Positions 1-5,279 of a stretch of 5,279 nucleotides of DNA are shown here, one piece after another. How positions within the stretch are numbered: the stretch's first letter is position 1; every line of letters begins with the position of its first letter. Position numbers and translations under genes: made by a program. This stretch comes from JBDUDK01 sp040002995 (GTDB taxonomy: Bacteria; Actinomycetota; Acidimicrobiia; Acidimicrobiales; Ilumatobacteraceae): NCBI GenBank assembly GCA_040002995.1, contig JBDUDK010000054.1, forward strand, positions 1-5,279. Direction: 5' to 3'. Below the pieces are notes generated by a model. It saw only the letters and a list, made by a program, of their open reading frames with translations, had not been told where the DNA came from and searched no databases.

Positions 1-338
<338 letters not shown>

Positions 339-380
339 GACCTCGGCTGGCAGGCAAAGCCCACCAACGTCGATCGGAGA

Positions 381-400
381 GCCGGCCCTTGCGGGCCGAC
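381..400 (-). repeat. GCAA-capped hairpin just upstream of 16S
   Basis: Eight base pairs (400-393 with 388-381, one of them a G-U wobble) enclose a GCAA tetraloop on the minus strand. It lies about 43 bases before the mature 16S 5' end, the usual region for leader processing structures. No T-tract follows it, which argues against a terminator. Confidence 0.5.
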
Positions 401-414
401 TGGCACAATTGCTT

Positions 415-433
415 CCCCCGGCAAAACCGGGGG
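415..433 (-). repeat. GC-rich hairpin in rRNA leader
   Basis: CCCCCGG (433-427) pairs with CCGGGGG (421-415) around the loop TTTTG on the minus strand. The stem is strong enough to be an intrinsic terminator, but no T-run follows it (the next bases are AAGCAATTG), and it lies between the rRNA promoter and the 16S gene. A leader-folding or attenuation role is more likely than full termination. Confidence 0.45.
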
Positions 434-450
434 GTGTGCGGAATTGACAT

Positions 451-485
451 GCGATCGCGCAGCCAATTGCTTGGCCACCGATCGC
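451..485 (-). repeat. Compound stem-loop in rRNA leader
   Basis: An outer seven-base-pair stem (GCGATCG at 485-479 with CGATCGC at 457-451) encloses a small internal loop and an inner five-base-pair stem (GCCAA at 475-471 with TTGGC at 466-462) capped by GCAA, a stable GNRA tetraloop. The nested symmetry and GNRA cap suggest a folded RNA element rather than chance, perhaps a processing or 16S-folding aid. The pairing is seen; the role is inferred. Confidence 0.5.
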
Positions 486-515
486 CCGCACTGGCGTTCG
501 TTCGTCCTCTCTTCC

Positions 516-529
516 GTTTTCAAGGAGCA
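516..529 (-). promoter_or_regulatory. boxA-like antitermination element in rRNA leader
   Basis: The minus strand reads TGCTCCTTGAAAAC at 529-516, close to the boxA sequences of bacterial rRNA leaders (TGCTCTTTAACA in E. coli; TGTTCTTTGAAAAC-like forms elsewhere). In the RNA this site binds the NusB-NusE (S10) pair and helps RNA polymerase resist Rho during rRNA transcription. It lies about 175 bases after the inferred start and 180 before mature 16S. A weak five-base-pair stem just upstream (571-567 with 546-542) is in the position of a boxB. The motif match is seen directly; the function is inferred from the family. Confidence 0.6.
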
Positions 530-709
530 ACACAAGCTGGGGGCACACGTCTCTCACGAGGCGGAGGTGCCGCTATGGCTCATCGCATATGGCTCGGGGC
601 TGTCGTCACCGACAGGCACTTATCGGACCGGCGTCAGTCGGACCATGGCGGTGGGACCGACGCAGGGTGGCCCGTGGCTCCGCATCGGCGGCGCCCAGAG
701 CGGGTTCAC

Positions 710-739
710 ATAGTAAGGCCAGCAGCGCGGAAGTGTCAA
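710..739 (-). promoter_or_regulatory. rRNA operon promoter (sigma70-type)
   Basis: On the minus strand a perfect -35 hexamer TTGACA (739-734) is followed after 18 bases by TACTAT (715-710), which matches four of six bases of the -10 consensus. The transcription start should fall near 703-702. This is the best promoter in the window and lies in the expected place for rRNA expression. It begins only 38 bases below the tyrS stop codon. I did not find a convincing second promoter closer to the 16S gene, although many rRNA operons have two. Confidence 0.75.
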
Positions 740-740
740 T

Positions 741-759
741 CCGAGCCGCAGGCACTCGG
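741..759 (-). repeat. Small hairpin between tyrS stop and rRNA promoter
   Basis: The arms CCGAG and CTCGG (759-755 and 745-741 on the minus strand) can form a five-base-pair stem, extendable by one wobble pair, with a short loop. It sits between the tyrS stop and the -35 box of the rRNA promoter. No T-run follows it in either direction, so it is not a classical intrinsic terminator. It may be chance, or may slow read-through from tyrS into the rRNA operon. Confidence 0.3.
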
Positions 760-777
760 AAACAAAGGCTCAGGGCG

Positions 778-2040
778 TCAAGACGCCTCAATCACCACCA
801 GATGATAGTTGGATTTCCCCTTTCGCACCAGGGCAAATCGGTTCCGGACCAGACGTTCGGGCTCGAGCGGGCCCTCGGCCCCCCGAACGCCGTTCACGTA
901 GACCCCGCCCGCGCCGATGGTGCGCCGGGCGTCGCCGTTCGACGACGCTAGACCGGTCTGCACGAGCAACTCGATCAGCGAGGAGGGCGCCGCGGCCACG
1001 GTGGTGGTGGGGATCTCGTTGGCGAGGGTGGCGAACGCCTCGTCGGAGGCCTGCGTGGGGTTGCCGCCAAAGAGGACGTCGGCCGCCGACTCGACGGTGG
1101 CGCTGGCATGGGGGCCATGTACCAAGGTGGTGAGCTCCCGGGCGAGGACCCGCTGGGCTCGATGACCGCCCGGATCGGCCTGGTGCGCCGCGACGAGCGC
1201 TTCGATCTCGTCGAGGCCCAAGAAGCTGAACCACTTCAGGTACTGCTCTACGCGGTCGTCGTCGGTCTGAAACCAGAACTGGCGAAACTGGAACGGAGAC
1301 GTCTTCGCCGGGTCGAGCCACACTGAGCCATCGGCGGTTTTTCCGAACTTGCCGCCGTCGGCCTTCAACAGCAGCGGCCAGGTCATGCCGTAGGCCGTCT
1401 GACTGAGCGTCTTTCGGATGAGGTCGATGCCCGTGGTGATGTTGCCCCACTGGTCGGAGCCGCCCATCTGCAGCTCGACGCCGTGGTGCTCGTAGAGCCA
1501 TTGGAAATCGAAGGCCTGGAGGAGCATGTAGCTGAACTCGGTGTAGGAGATGCCGTTCGCGCTCGCCATCCGCTGGCGTACCGACTCCTTGGCCACCATC
1601 TGGTTGAGCGTGATGTGCTTGCCGACGTCGCGCAGGAAGTCGAGCACCCCCACCGGTTCGGTCCAGTCGGCGTTGTTGACGAGTGTCGCTTGGTAGGAAC
1701 CCGGTTCGAAGTCGAGAAAGCTCGCGAGCTGCCCGCGGATGGCCTCGGTATTGGCTCGAAGGGTGGCCAGGTCGAGCAGGGTGCGCTCCTCGGAGCGGCC
1801 GCCCGGATCTCCCACCATCCCCGTCGCACCGCCGGCGAGGGGGAACGGACGATGGCCGGCGAGCTGGAAGCGGCGCAGCATGAGCTGGCCGAAGAGGTGA
1901 CCGACATGAAGGGAATCGGCGGTGGGGTCGAACCCGACGTAGACGCCGATCGGACCATCGGCGAGTCGCCGGCGCAACGCATCGCGGTCGGTGGTGTCGT
2001 GCACGAGACCACGGGCCTCGAGGTCGGCGAGCAGGTCCAT
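778..2040 (-). CDS. tyrS: Tyrosine--tRNA ligase (tyrosyl-tRNA synthetase)
   Basis: Cytoplasmic class I aminoacyl-tRNA synthetase that activates tyrosine with ATP and loads it onto tRNA-Tyr. The 420-residue protein is full length for the bacterial form with an S4 domain. In order: Rossmann catalytic domain with Tyr34 of YVGFDPTADSLHVGH (equivalent to the tyrosine-site Tyr34 of the Bacillus enzyme), the HIGH motif as HVGH (45-48), the tyrosine-binding region around QAFD (175-178) and QMGGSDQWGN (191-200), the KMSKS loop as KFGKT (231-235), then an S4 RNA-binding domain from about 353 to 415. The ATG at 2040 gives the usual start (MDLLADLEARGLV); no clear Shine-Dalgarno site precedes it, and an out-of-frame ATG lies ten bases upstream. 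It is divergent from the DUF2332 gene and reads towards the rRNA promoter, with no terminator visible between. All signature motifs are intact. Confidence 0.97.
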   Translation of the reverse strand: MDLLADLEARGLVHDTTDRDALRRRLADGPIGVYVGFDPTADSLHVGHLFGQLMLRRFQLAGHRPFPLAGGATGMVGDPGGRSEERTLLDLATLRANTEAIRGQLASFLDFEPGSYQATLVNNADWTEPVGVLDFLRDVGKHITLNQMVAKESVRQRMASANGISYTEFSYMLLQAFDFQWLYEHHGVELQMGGSDQWGNITTGIDLIRKTLSQTAYGMTWPLLLKADGGKFGKTADGSVWLDPAKTSPFQFRQFWFQTDDDRVEQYLKWFSFLGLDEIEALVAAHQADPGGHRAQRVLARELTTLVHGPHASATVESAADVLFGGNPTQASDEAFATLANEIPTTTVAAAPSSLIELLVQTGLASSNGDARRTIGAGGVYVNGVRGAEGPLEPERLVRNRFALVRKGKSNYHLVVIEAS

Positions 2041-2059
2041 GACGGGTCATGTTCGCACG

Positions 2060-2095
2060 GGCACCCGTCCGGCCCCCGCTCTTAGCGCGGGTGCC
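2060..2095. promoter_or_regulatory. Inverted repeat in the divergent tyrS / DUF2332 promoter region
   Basis: The 66 bases between the two divergent starts contain a perfect 8-bp inverted repeat, GGCACCCG (2060-2067) and CGGGTGCC (2088-2095), with 20 bases between the arms. A second overlapping stem, CCCGC/GCGGG, lies inside it. On the plus strand CATAGT (2095-2100) lies six bases before the GTG at 2107, the geometry of a leaderless -10 box in actinobacteria. The repeat could be an operator serving one or both genes, or a hairpin in the tyrS 5' untranslated RNA. GC-rich DNA makes chance repeats common, so this is tentative. Confidence 0.35.
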
Positions 2096-2106
2096 ATAGT
2101 GACGTC

Positions 2107-3141
2107 GTGTCCACCAGCATGATCGAGAGCATCCGCTACCACCAGCTCGGGTGCGCGGTGAACGGCTCGCCCTTCTACGCCGGCCTGCTCGGCGAGATCG
2201 CGGCCGACTGGGAGAGCGGGGGGATCACGAGCGAGCTTCTGCCCGCGTCATGGGAACGCCCGCTTCAGGACGCAGCCGCGTTGCGGCTCCTCGGTGCTGT
2301 GCATCGCATCGTGCTCGAGGGCCGAGCACCCGAGTTGGCCCGCTTCTACCCGTCGGCGGGGGGTGACGACGACGGTGACCCCTGGCCCGCGTTTCAGCGG
2401 GTGCTCGAGGCGTTCCGGCCAGAGATCGAACAAGGCCTTCGGGAGCAGGTCCAGACGAACGAGATCGGGAGAGCGGCCGTGCTCGCGGGGGGCTTCACCG
2501 AGATCGCCCGCCGCACGGGCCTCCCGCTCGCCCTCTTCGAAGTCGGTTGTTCGGCGGGTCTGAACCTCCGCTGGGATCGCTATGCCTTCGACACGGGCCT
2601 CACCGTCGCGGGAGACCCGGCCAGTGCGCTGCGATTCGCCGGCGTGTGGGAGGGCGCGCCACCCGATCTCAGCCTCCCCGTGCGGGTCGTCGAGCGACGC
2701 GGATGCGACATCTCGCCGATCGACCCGAGCTCACCGGACGGAGCCCGGCGACTCGAGTCGTTCATCTGGCCCGACCAAGACGAGCGACTGGCCCGGCTGC
2801 GCGCCGCGATGAAGATCGCCAGAGAAACGCCCGTGACCATCGAGCGCGCCGACGCCGGTGCGTGGGTTACCGATCAGCTCGCCCGCCCTCGGCCCGCCGT
2901 GGCAACGGTTGTGTACCACTCCATCGTGCTTCAATACGTTCCTCGATCGAGCCGTCACCAGATGCGCGACGCGCTGGTCTCCGCGGGTGAGAACGCCACC
3001 CCCGACGCGCCCATCGCGTGGTTGCGCATGGAACCGGCGGGAGAGATGGCCGACCTACGACTCCACCTATGGCCCGGAGGAAACGAAGAGGTTCTCGCCG
3101 AGTGCGGCTATCACGGTCGTCCGATCCGCTGGTCGGCCTGA
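2107..3141 (+). CDS. DUF2332 family protein, possible SAM-binding fold
   Basis: A 344-residue protein I recognise as the DUF2332 family (COG4427), common in actinobacteria and without an established function. The family is supported by the N-terminal RYHQLGCAVNGSPFYAGLL, the central FEVGCSAGLNLRWDRY (residues 144-159), GCDISPIDP (199-207) and VVYHSIVLQYVP (268-279). FEVGCSAGLN resembles motif I of S-adenosylmethionine methyltransferases (acidic residue, then Gly-x-x-x-Gly), and VVYHSIVLQY could be the motif IV strand, so a methyltransferase-like fold is plausible but inferred. No signal peptide or membrane segment is seen, so it is probably cytoplasmic. The GTG start at 2107 suits a leaderless transcript; an ATG at 2119 would shorten it by four residues, and neither has a clear ribosome site. 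It is divergent from tyrS and ends three bases from the SDR stop on the other strand. Confidence 0.87.
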   Translation: MSTSMIESIRYHQLGCAVNGSPFYAGLLGEIAADWESGGITSELLPASWERPLQDAAALRLLGAVHRIVLEGRAPELARFYPSAGGDDDGDPWPAFQRVLEAFRPEIEQGLREQVQTNEIGRAAVLAGGFTEIARRTGLPLALFEVGCSAGLNLRWDRYAFDTGLTVAGDPASALRFAGVWEGAPPDLSLPVRVVERRGCDISPIDPSSPDGARRLESFIWPDQDERLARLRAAMKIARETPVTIERADAGAWVTDQLARPRPAVATVVYHSIVLQYVPRSSRHQMRDALVSAGENATPDAPIAWLRMEPAGEMADLRLHLWPGGNEEVLAECGYHGRPIRWSA

Positions 3142-3144
3142 TCG

Positions 3145-3954
3145 CTAGCGGAGACGAAGGACATTGCCGGTAACGAGCGCGGCCGCGTCCGATGCCAACC
3201 ACGCGATGACGCGGGCCACCTCTTCGGGGGAGGCGACGTGGACATGGTCGCTGCTCTGCTCGACGAAGCGCCGCACCGCGTCGGTGACCCAGCCGGTGTC
3301 GGTGACCGGCGGGTACACGACATTGGCCGTGACGCCGTGGGGCGCGAGCTCGATCGCCGCCGACATCGTGTAGTTCTCGAGTGCCGCCTTCGCCGCACCG
3401 TAGGAAACCTCGGAGGGAAACCCGCTCGGGCCGCCGGAAGTGAGTCCGATGATGCGGCCCCACTCACCGCCGCGCGCCACAAGCCGGTGAGCGAACTCGG
3501 CGATCATGAGCGCGGCGCCGCGCGCGTCGACCGCGAACTGCTGATCGAACGTCGCCGTCGACACCGGTCGTAGGTCACGTCCGAACGCGTCGACGGCCTT
3601 CGGGCTGAACGTGTCGGCGATCCAGCCGGTGGCGTTGTTCACAAGAATGTTGACTGGACCGATCGCGCGCTCGGCCTCGTCGAACAACCGCGCCGCCGCG
3701 CCTGGATCCGCGAGGTCGGCCTCGATTCCCACCGCTCGCCCACCCGCCGTTTCGATCGCGGCCACCACCTCCTCACCACCGCGAGCGCGGTTGTGCCGGT
3801 ACGCCTCGGGGATGCCCGGATCGGGAGCGTCGACGACGCGCAGCCAGGTGACGAGCACGGCCGCACCTTCCCGGGCGAGCACACGGGCAGTCGCCGCGCC
3901 GATGCCGTGGTTGGCGCCAGTGACGATCGCGACATGTCCGTCGAGCGTTGACAT
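3145..3954 (-). CDS. Short-chain dehydrogenase/reductase (SDR family oxidoreductase)
   Basis: A 269-residue NAD(P)-dependent oxidoreductase of the classical SDR family, probably acting on an alcohol/ketone pair; the substrate is unknown. Visible motifs: cofactor loop TGANHGIG (12-19), acidic D80 of the EADL strand, NNAT (106-109) in place of NNAG, catalytic Ser173 in IGLTSGG, and the YxxxK pair Tyr185/Lys189 in YGAAK. The C terminus (LVTGNVLRLR) is typical of FabG-like reductases. Two oddities: an insertion after the second strand (about 40-60), and Asp143 where the fourth catalytic residue is usually Asn (AVDARG rather than VNxxG). The frame stays open upstream to 4257, but the extension lies inside the cyclase gene and does not look like SDR. 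The ATG at 3954 overlaps the cyclase stop by one base (TGATG) and has no Shine-Dalgarno site, so translational coupling is likely. The two genes probably share a pathway. Confidence 0.93.
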   Translation of the reverse strand: MSTLDGHVAIVTGANHGIGAATARVLAREGAAVLVTWLRVVDAPDPGIPEAYRHNRARGGEEVVAAIETAGGRAVGIEADLADPGAAARLFDEAERAIGPVNILVNNATGWIADTFSPKAVDAFGRDLRPVSTATFDQQFAVDARGAALMIAEFAHRLVARGGEWGRIIGLTSGGPSGFPSEVSYGAAKAALENYTMSAAIELAPHGVTANVVYPPVTDTGWVTDAVRRFVEQSSDHVHVASPEEVARVIAWLASDAAALVTGNVLRLR

Positions 3955-4601
3955 CAGATGGTCGCGAACGCGCGGACCGGGAACGTGCCCATGCCGTTCA
4001 CCTTCACCGGCACCGCGGTGAACGTGAAGGAACCGCTCGGAATCTGCTCGAGCCCGCGTAGGTGTTCCACGATCGGGATGCCCTGCGCGAGCAACGTTGT
4101 ATGGACAGGCCGTTCCCCGGTGCTCGTGGCGTCGATGTTCACTGAGTCGATGCCGACGACAGCGACCCCGGCGGCGACGAGAGCTTGCGCGGCCGCCGCG
4201 GTGAGGTGGGGATGGCCGCCCGCGCCATAGGCAGGAGTGCCCCAATGCGCATCCCATCCGGTGCGGATGATGACGGCGCGATCGGTGAAGTCGAGACCGG
4301 CAAACACGCCGGCATCGATCGCCGGCCCCTTCGCGTCGACGAGCACGGCCGGCACGAACGCGACCCGCTCGAGCGCGAGGGCGCTGAGGTCGTGCCCGTC
4401 GGCAAACCGATGAAACGGCGTGTCGATGTAGGTGCCCGTGTTGGCCACCATGTCGATCCGCCCGATCTGAAACTCGGTGCCCGGCGCGTAGCGCTCACGC
4501 GACGCGACCCGGCCCAGATGATCGGAGATGACAGGGCCCGGCAGGCCGGGATAGGTGACCATCGCGTCGACGATCGTGTGGCTGAGATCGATGAACTGCA
4601 T
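3954..4601 (-). CDS. Cyclase family / kynurenine formamidase-like metal-dependent hydrolase
   Basis: A 215-residue protein of the cyclase family (PF04199; includes bacterial kynurenine formamidase and isatin hydrolase), which hydrolyses amide or lactam-type bonds with bound metal. It opens with FIDLSHTIVDAMVTYPG (3-19). The metal motif, normally HxGTHxDxPxH, reads NTGTYIDTPFH (54-64): the first two histidines are Asn54 and Tyr58, while Asp60 and His64 remain. GHPHLT (129-134), IDSVNID (151-157) and HTTLLAQGIPIVEHL (167-181) match the later conserved blocks, including a likely ligand Glu179. I chose the ATG at 4601 because AGGA lies seven bases upstream and the protein then starts as the family usually does; an ATG at 4658 would add 19 residues overlapping the glycosylase gene. 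It lies 14 bases below the glycosylase stop and overlaps the SDR start. The substrate cannot be told; I recall homologues with the same NTGTY form, so it may be a subgroup trait. Confidence 0.9.
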   Translation of the reverse strand: MQFIDLSHTIVDAMVTYPGLPGPVISDHLGRVASRERYAPGTEFQIGRIDMVANTGTYIDTPFHRFADGHDLSALALERVAFVPAVLVDAKGPAIDAGVFAGLDFTDRAVIIRTGWDAHWGTPAYGAGGHPHLTAAAAQALVAAGVAVVGIDSVNIDATSTGERPVHTTLLAQGIPIVEHLRGLEQIPSGSFTFTAVPVKVNGMGTFPVRAFATI

Positions 4602-4615
4602 GACGCCATCCTCGC

Positions 4616-5188
4616 TCAGCGCGACACGTTGGGATCGCCCTCCACGAACCAGCGCCACAGCCGGTCGGTGGCCTGCGTGATCCCCACCCTCGGCGTGTTG
4701 CCCGGCCGCACGGGGGGCGGCGTGCCGTCGTCGATCAGCGCGATCGCAGATCGGGGGGCAAGCAGGTCGACACCGTCGAGGGCGCGATCGATGCCGAGTG
4801 CGGCGCAGAGCTTGGCCGGGCCCGAACAGAGGTCGCGGTCAAAACGCGCCGCGCGACGTCGGGCCCGCATGGTCTCCAACCCGGTGAGTGGGGCGAGCGC
4901 TCGGAGCAAGACGGCCCAACCGTCGCCTTCGGCTCCCGTGACGACGTTCGCGCACCAGTGCATGCCGTAGGTGAAATACACGTACAGCACGCCCGGGCCT
5001 TTGAACATCGAAGCGTTCCGTACCGTGGGCCCGCGAAACGCGTGGCTCGCAGGATCTTCCCCGCCGCAATAGGCCTCGACCTCGACGATGCGTCCCGAGC
5101 ACTCCCCTGCGACGAGAACCTTGTTCAAGAGCAGCGGAGCGACCTCGGTGCTGGGTCCGGCCAGCAGGGATCGGGAAACCCGCTTCAC
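4616..5188 (-). CDS. mpg: 3-methyladenine DNA glycosylase (AAG/MPG family)
   Basis: Monofunctional base-excision repair enzyme (PF02245, COG2094) that flips out and cuts alkylated or deaminated purines such as 3-methyladenine and hypoxanthine, leaving an abasic site. At about 190 residues it is full length for the bacterial form. Numbering from the TTG at 5191 (subtract one for the GTG start): GRIVEVEAY (33-41) carries catalytic Glu39 (human Glu125) and Tyr41 (Tyr127); DPASH ends in His50 (His136); LYVYFTYGMHWCANVV (69-84) has Tyr72 (Tyr159) and Asn82 (Asn169); LLRAL (95-99) and LCSGPAKLC (121-129) follow. All catalytic residues are intact. The start is GTG at 5188 or TTG at 5191; GAGG lies upstream at suitable distance for either, and GTG overlaps the stop of a small upstream ORF as GTGA. 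The gene is first or second in the operon with the cyclase and SDR. In M. tuberculosis it is next to tyrS (from memory). Confidence 0.94.
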   Translation of the reverse strand: MKRVSRSLLAGPSTEVAPLLLNKVLVAGECSGRIVEVEAYCGGEDPASHAFRGPTVRNASMFKGPGVLYVYFTYGMHWCANVVTGAEGDGWAVLLRALAPLTGLETMRARRRAARFDRDLCSGPAKLCAALGIDRALDGVDLLAPRSAIALIDDGTPPPVRPGNTPRVGITQATDRLWRWFVEGDPNVSR

Positions 5189-5262
5189 CAACTGACAACC
5201 TCACTGAACGCGGCCCGGACAGCGGTCGGCCGCTGCCACTCAACGGTCGCTTTCTTGAGCAT
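5185..5262 (-). CDS. Possible 25-residue ORF coupled to the glycosylase gene
   Basis: From the ATG at 5262 the minus strand encodes 25 residues, MLKKATVEWQ RPTAVRAAFSEVVSW, ending in TGA at 5187-5185. That stop overlaps the likely GTG start of the glycosylase by four bases (GTGA), the usual arrangement of coupled genes. An in-frame stop lies nine bases before the ATG, so this is not the visible tail of a longer gene in this frame. The ribosome site is weak (GAGA). I recognise no family; it could be a leader peptide that tunes glycosylase translation, or chance. No other gene is seen in the last 90 bases. Confidence 0.25.
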   Translation of the reverse strand: MLKKATVEWQRPTAVRAAFSEVVSW

Positions 5263-5279
5263 GATGTCTCAACCCATGA

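Larger units (their letters stand above)
339..703 (-). other. rRNA operon 5' leader (transcribed spacer upstream of 16S)
   Basis: About 365 bases lie between the inferred transcription start (near 703) and the mature 16S end. I see no credible protein gene in them: frames on both strands are open only because the DNA is GC-rich. In transcription order the stretch holds a GTGA-capped hairpin (615-600), a tandem 8-bp repeat GAGCCATA (595-588 and 581-574), a boxA-like element (529-516), a compound stem-loop (485-451), a GC-rich hairpin (433-415) and a GCAA-capped hairpin (400-381). Such leaders in bacteria carry antitermination signals and pair with the 16S trailer for RNase III processing. The trailer is outside the window, so the processing stem cannot be traced. 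Confidence 0.8.

Noticed and set aside
415..433. Strong GC hairpin as an intrinsic terminator.
   Set aside because: No T-run follows on either strand and it lies between the rRNA promoter and the 16S gene.
444..472. TTGACA on the plus strand in the rRNA leader as an antisense promoter.
   Set aside because: No acceptable -10 box at 16-18 bases (TTGCTT at best) and no gene downstream in that direction.
616..630. GATAAG on the minus strand as the -10 box of a second rRNA promoter.
   Set aside because: No -35-like hexamer at suitable spacing upstream; the match is weak.
788..2050. A 420-residue open frame on the minus strand, overlapping nearly all of tyrS in another frame.
   Set aside because: Arg- and Pro-rich composition is typical of a shadow frame; the tyrS frame carries every synthetase motif.
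3955..4257. N-terminal extension of the SDR to the ATG at 4257.
   Set aside because: The extension lies in a shadow frame of the cyclase gene, has no SDR-like sequence, and the TGATG junction gives a natural start.
4602..4658. Longer cyclase start at 4658.
   Set aside because: It would overlap the glycosylase by over 40 bases and add residues unlike the family; the ATG at 4601 has AGGA at good distance.

Overview
The window is GC-rich chromosomal DNA from a bacterium, most likely an actinomycete in the broad sense (Actinomycetota). The 16S rRNA 5' third has an actinobacterial, possibly Acidimicrobiia-like, character; that placement is from memory of such sequences, not a search. GTG/TTG starts, weak or absent Shine-Dalgarno sites at several genes and possible leaderless starts fit the same group.

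Layout, left to right. Positions 1-338 hold the 5' part of a 16S rRNA gene on the minus strand, cut off by the left edge of the window. Positions 339-~703 are its transcribed leader, with a boxA antitermination element and several hairpins, two of them closely spaced and capped by GCAA loops. A strong sigma70-type rRNA promoter (710-739) sits just below the end of tyrS (778-2040, minus), so the rRNA operon starts within 40 bases of the tyrS stop. A 66-base divergent intergenic region with an 8-bp inverted repeat separates tyrS from a plus-strand DUF2332 gene (2107-3141). That gene runs tail to tail, with a 3-base gap, into a minus-strand operon. In transcription order the operon is a possible 25-residue ORF (5262-5185), a 3-methyladenine DNA glycosylase (5188-4616), a cyclase-family metal-dependent hydrolase (4601-3954) and a short-chain dehydrogenase/reductase (3954-3145).

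How the genes relate. The glycosylase and tyrS are neighbours in other actinobacteria (Rv1688/Rv1689 in Mycobacterium tuberculosis, from memory). Here the DUF2332 gene and the cyclase-SDR pair lie between them, which looks like an insertion into a conserved neighbourhood. The cyclase and SDR overlap by one base (TGATG) and probably act on the same small molecule, which the sequence does not identify.

No defence system, mobile element, CRISPR array or clearly new system is visible. The points most worth checking are the substituted metal ligands of the cyclase, the Asn-to-Asp change in the SDR active site, the methyltransferase-like motif of the DUF2332 protein, the structured rRNA leader, and the small ORF coupled to the glycosylase.
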